Part shown: positions 61,155 to 64,000 of the stretch, piece by piece
How the letters are laid out: every line of letters begins with the position of its first letter
Numbering within the stretch: position 1 is the stretch's first letter
Source of the DNA: Massilia phyllostachyos
Lineage (GTDB): Bacteria > Pseudomonadota > Gammaproteobacteria > Burkholderiales > Burkholderiaceae_D
Reading direction: 5' to 3'
DNA length: 64,000 nt
Assembly (NCBI RefSeq): GCF_021044825.1
Contig: NZ_JAJNOC010000007.1
Coordinates: 62,001 to 126,000 of the forward strand
Position numbers and translations under genes: made by a program
The notes under the pieces: model-generated
Told to the model about the DNA's origin: nothing
Seen by the model: only the letters and a program-made list of their open reading frames with translations
Databases searched by the model: none

Positions 61155-64000
61155 ATGGGATCGATGCATGACGAGGTAGCAGGCAGGGAAGGGACCGCGG
61201 ACACCAGCCTGGCCGACCCCGGCTACCGGCTGGACGACAACCTGAAACGTACCCAGGGCAGGGTCTTCCTGACCGGCACCCAGGCCCTGATCCGCATGAC
61301 GGTGATGCAAAAGGCCATGGACGAACGGGCCGGCCTGAACACCGCCGGCTTCATCTCGGGCTACCGCGGCTCGCCGCTGGGCGCGGTCGACCAGGAAGTC
61401 TGGCGCGCCTCCAGCATCCTGAAGGCGAAAGCCATCGAGTTCCTCCCCGCGATCAACGAAGAGCTGGGCGCGACCGCGGTGCTCGGCACCCAGCAGGTCG
61501 GCGGCGACCCGAACCGCACCGTGGATGGCGTCTTCGCCATGTGGTACGGCAAGGGCCCGGGTGTCGATCGCGCCGGCGACGCCCTCAAGCACGGCAACGC
61601 CTACGGTTCATCGAAGCTGGGCGGCGTGCTGGTCGTGGCCGGCGACGACCATGGCTGCGTATCGTCCTCGATGCCGCACCAGTCCGATCACGCCTTCATG
61701 GCCTGGGGCATGCCGGTCATTAATCCGGCCAACATCGAGGAGTACCTGGAATTCGGCCTGTACGGCTGGGCGCTGTCGCGCTTCTCGGGCGCCTGGGTCG
61801 GCTTCAAGGCGATCTCGGAAACCGTCGAGGGCGGCGCCGTCGTCGAACTGCCGGAGCCGCCCGTCTACCACACGCCCGCGAACTACGCCGCCCCCGCCGA
61901 CGGCCTGCACTACCGCTGGCCCGACCTGCCCAGCCTCGCGATCGAACAGCGTGTGGCCGACAAGCTGGACGCCGTGCATGCCTTCGCCGCCGTGAACTCG
62001 ATCGACCGCCTGGTGGTCGCAGCGCCAGGGGCGAAGCTCGGCATCATCGCGGCGGGCAAGGCCTATCTCGACCTGCTCGAAGCCCTCGAGCGCATCGGCC
62101 TCGGACTCGACAAGCTCGAAGCCGCCGGCCTGCGCCTGTACAAGCCGGGCCTGACCTTCCCTTTGGCGCGCAATCGCCTGCACGCCTTCGCCGACGGCCT
62201 GCAGGAAGTGCTGGTGGTGGAAGAGAAGGGCGACGTCATCGAGGGCCAGCTGAAAAGCCTGCTGTACAACCTCGCGCCGGAACAGCGTCCGCAGGTGCTC
62301 GGCAAGACCGACACCGTCGGTGCGCCGCTGCTGTCGCAGCTGGGCGAGCTGCGTCCCTCGCGCATCGCCCCGGCCCTGGTGCGCTGGCTGGCGCCGAAGC
62401 TCCCCGATCTCGACCTGGCGCAGCACCTGCCGCAGTTCTGCCGCTTTGATGCGCTGTCGAACGGCGCCGACATGGTCAAGCGCACCCCGTACTTTTGCTC
62501 CGGCTGCCCGCACAACACGTCGACCAAGGTCCCTGAAGGCAGCCGCGCGCTGGCCGGCATCGGCTGCCACTTCATGGCGAGCTGGATGGGGCGCGACACC
62601 TTCACGCTCACGCAGATGGGTGGCGAGGGCGTGCCCTGGGTCGCGGCCTCGCGCTTCACGCGCGAGAAGCACGTGTTCCAGAACCTGGGCGACGGCACCT
62701 ATTACCACTCGGGCTACCTGGCGATCCGCCAGGCCATCGCCGCGCGCACCAACATCACCTATAAAATCCTGTACAACGACGCGGTGGCGATGACGGGCGG
62801 CCAGCCGGTGGACGGTGCCTTGAGCGTGCCGCAGATCGTCCAGCAGGTGCTGAGCGAGGGCGCGGTCGAGGCGGTGGTCGTCACCGACGAGCCGGAAAAA
62901 TACACGGGCGTGCAGCTGGCCGCCGGCGTCACCGTGCACCACCGCTCCGAACTCGACGCCATCCAGCGCCGCCTGCGCGAGGTGGCCGGCGTGACGGTGC
63001 TGGTCTACGACCAGACCTGCGCCGCCGAGAAGCGCCGCCGCCGCAAGAAGAACAAGCCGGACAAGGTCGTCTTCCCCGACCCGGCGCGCCGCATGGTGAT
63101 CAATCCGGCGGTCTGCGAAGGCTGCGGCGACTGCGGCGTGCAGTCGAACTGCCTGTCGATCCTGCCTTTGGCGACGCCGCTCGGCCGCAAGCGCCAGATC
63201 GAGCAGTCGTCCTGCAACAAGGACTATTCCTGCGTCGAAGGCTTCTGCCCGAGCTTCGTCTCGGTCATCGGCGGCGCCCTGAAGAAACCTGAGGCCGCCA
63301 CGCTGTCGCTCGGCCAGCTGGAAGAGATGCTGGCCGCCTATCCGCTGCCCACGCCCTACGGCTTCGCCAAGCCCTTCGAGATGTTGGTGGCGGGTGTCGG
63401 CGGCACTGGCGTGGTGACCGTGGGCGCCCTGATCACGATGGCGGCCCACCTCGAGGGCAAGGGCGCATCGACCCTCGACTTCATGGGCTTCGCCCAGAAG
63501 GGCGGGGCGGTGATGTCGCACGTGCGGGTGGCGCCGTCGCCGCGGCAGCTGCACCAGGTGCGCATCGACCTGCAGCAGGCCGACGCGCTGCTGGCCTGCG
63601 ACCTGGTGGTGGCCGCCATGCCGGACGCGCTGGCCGTCATGCGGCGCGGCCATACCCGCGTAGTCGCCAACGAGAACGAAACCCCGACCGCCGAGTTCAC
63701 GCGCGATCCGGACGCCGACATCCGCAAGGACGACCTGCTGGCCAAGATCGAGGACGCGGGCGGCCCGGCCCTGCGCCTGAACGCCCAGGAAGTCGCCGCC
63801 GGCGTGCTGGGCGACCCGATCGGCGCCAACATCCTGATCATGGGCGCGGCCTGGCAGCTCGGGCTGGTCCCGGTCGGCCTGCCGGCCCTCATGCGCGCGA
63901 TCGAATTGAACAACGTCGCCGTCGAGATGAACAAGAAGGCCTTCCTGCTGGGACGCCTGGTGGCGGCCGACGCCAAGGCGGTCGCGCGCCTGGCGCAGCC
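61155..64000 (+). CDS. Fused indolepyruvate ferredoxin oxidoreductase (3' end outside window)
   Basis: The ATG at 61155 has GGAG seven bases upstream; 61164 is an alternative. About 948 codons are visible of the roughly 1150-1190 usual for this protein, so the C-terminus is missing. The N-terminal half is the pyrimidine-type domain (GFISGYRGSPLGAVDQE, FLPAINEELGATAVLGTQQVGGDP), followed by a thiamine-diphosphate domain (FCSGCPHNTSTK, GIGCHFMASWMGRD, MGGEGVPWVAAS). A ferredoxin-like Fe-S segment has Cys654, 657, 660 and 666 (CEGCGDCGVQSNC), and the gamma domain begins at VAGVGGTGVVTVGALI. The enzyme oxidatively decarboxylates aryl-pyruvates to acyl-CoA, with electrons to ferredoxin, in aromatic amino acid breakdown. 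Confidence 0.93.
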   Translation, partial: MGSMHDEVAGREGTADTSLADPGYRLDDNLKRTQGRVFLTGTQALIRMTVMQKAMDERAGLNTAGFISGYRGSPLGAVDQEVWRASSILKAKAIEFLPAINEELGATAVLGTQQVGGDPNRTVDGVFAMWYGKGPGVDRAGDALKHGNAYGSSKLGGVLVVAGDDHGCVSSSMPHQSDHAFMAWGMPVINPANIEEYLEFGLYGWALSRFSGAWVGFKAISETVEGGAVVELPEPPVYHTPANYAAPADGLHYRWPDLPSLAIEQRVADKLDAVHAFAAVNSIDRLVVAAPGAKLGIIAAGKAYLDLLEALERIGLGLDKLEAAGLRLYKPGLTFPLARNRLHAFADGLQEVLVVEEKGDVIEGQLKSLLYNLAPEQRPQVLGKTDTVGAPLLSQLGELRPSRIAPALVRWLAPKLPDLDLAQHLPQFCRFDALSNGADMVKRTPYFCSGCPHNTSTKVPEGSRALAGIGCHFMASWMGRDTFTLTQMGGEGVPWVAASRFTREKHVFQNLGDGTYYHSGYLAIRQAIAARTNITYKILYNDAVAMTGGQPVDGALSVPQIVQQVLSEGAVEAVVVTDEPEKYTGVQLAAGVTVHHRSELDAIQRRLREVAGVTVLVYDQTCAAEKRRRRKKNKPDKVVFPDPARRMVINPAVCEGCGDCGVQSNCLSILPLATPLGRKRQIEQSSCNKDYSCVEGFCPSFVSVIGGALKKPEAATLSLGQLEEMLAAYPLPTPYGFAKPFEMLVAGVGGTGVVTVGALITMAAHLEGKGASTLDFMGFAQKGGAVMSHVRVAPSPRQLHQVRIDLQQADALLACDLVVAAMPDALAVMRRGHTRVVANENETPTAEFTRDPDADIRKDDLLAKIEDAGGPALRLNAQEVAAGVLGDPIGANILIMGAAWQLGLVPVGLPALMRAIELNNVAVEMNKKAFLLGRLVAADAKAVARLAQ

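Overview
The window is GC-rich, densely coded chromosomal DNA from a Gram-negative bacterium. TonB-dependent receptors, outer-membrane lipoproteins, a complete betaproteobacterial-style type VI secretion system (T6SS), an AI-2E/PerM exporter and a fused indolepyruvate:ferredoxin oxidoreductase point to a Betaproteobacterium, most likely Oxalobacteraceae (Massilia/Telluria/Duganella type). That assignment is inference from gene content and style, not from a marker gene.

Region 1 (about 1-12.4 kb) is a utilisation locus for acidic polysaccharides: the tail of an MFS transporter, a GH88 unsaturated glucuronyl hydrolase, a GH105-DUF4861 fusion, a family-8 polysaccharide lyase, a TonB-dependent receptor, a sugar-porter MFS permease with an unusual periplasmic insertion, and a secreted EEP-family hydrolase. 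Five near-identical LacI-type palindromes (core GGTAACGTTA) sit in front of these genes and suggest one regulon; the regulator itself is not in the window. The likely route is cleavage by the lyase, uptake through the receptor, removal of unsaturated uronate by GH88/GH105, then import of sugars by the MFS permease.

Region 2 (12.4-17.8 kb) is less specialised: an AI-2E family exporter, another TonB-dependent receptor, a short-chain dehydrogenase and a divergent AraC-type regulator.

Region 3 (17.7-25.8 kb) is a second, pectin-directed locus: a Tat-exported Gfo/Idh/MocA oxidoreductase, a large TonB-dependent receptor, a secreted PL10 pectate lyase fused to an SGNH (CE12-like) esterase, and a DUF1593 nucleoside-hydrolase-like protein. 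The 408-bp gap between oxidoreductase and receptor carries several TTGGT/GACCAA-type sites typical of FadR-subfamily GntR repressors, part of them in an 86-bp tandem duplication.

Region 4 (25.8-60.1 kb) is a T6SS cluster flanked on both sides by VgrG cargo modules. The left arm (minus strand) is tssK-tssL-vgrG-putative effector-putative immunity. The central plus-strand operon is TPR lipoprotein-tssB-tssC-hcp-tssE-tssF-tssG-tssH plus two unknown genes. It converges on a minus-strand operon tagX-unknown-tssM-tagF-OmpA/BON protein-tssA. The right arm is an Ala/Pro-rich membrane protein-vgrG2-DUF4123 chaperone-DUF3304 lipoprotein-Tle1-type lipase. The cargo genes of both arms are visibly AT-richer than the core. 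No SciN-type TssJ and no PAAR protein were found.

Region 5 (60.1-64 kb) has a 424-bp non-coding stretch with a degenerate IS5-like transposase fragment, then an Lrp/AsnC regulator divergent from a fused indolepyruvate:ferredoxin oxidoreductase that runs off the window. No rRNA, tRNA or CRISPR array was seen.
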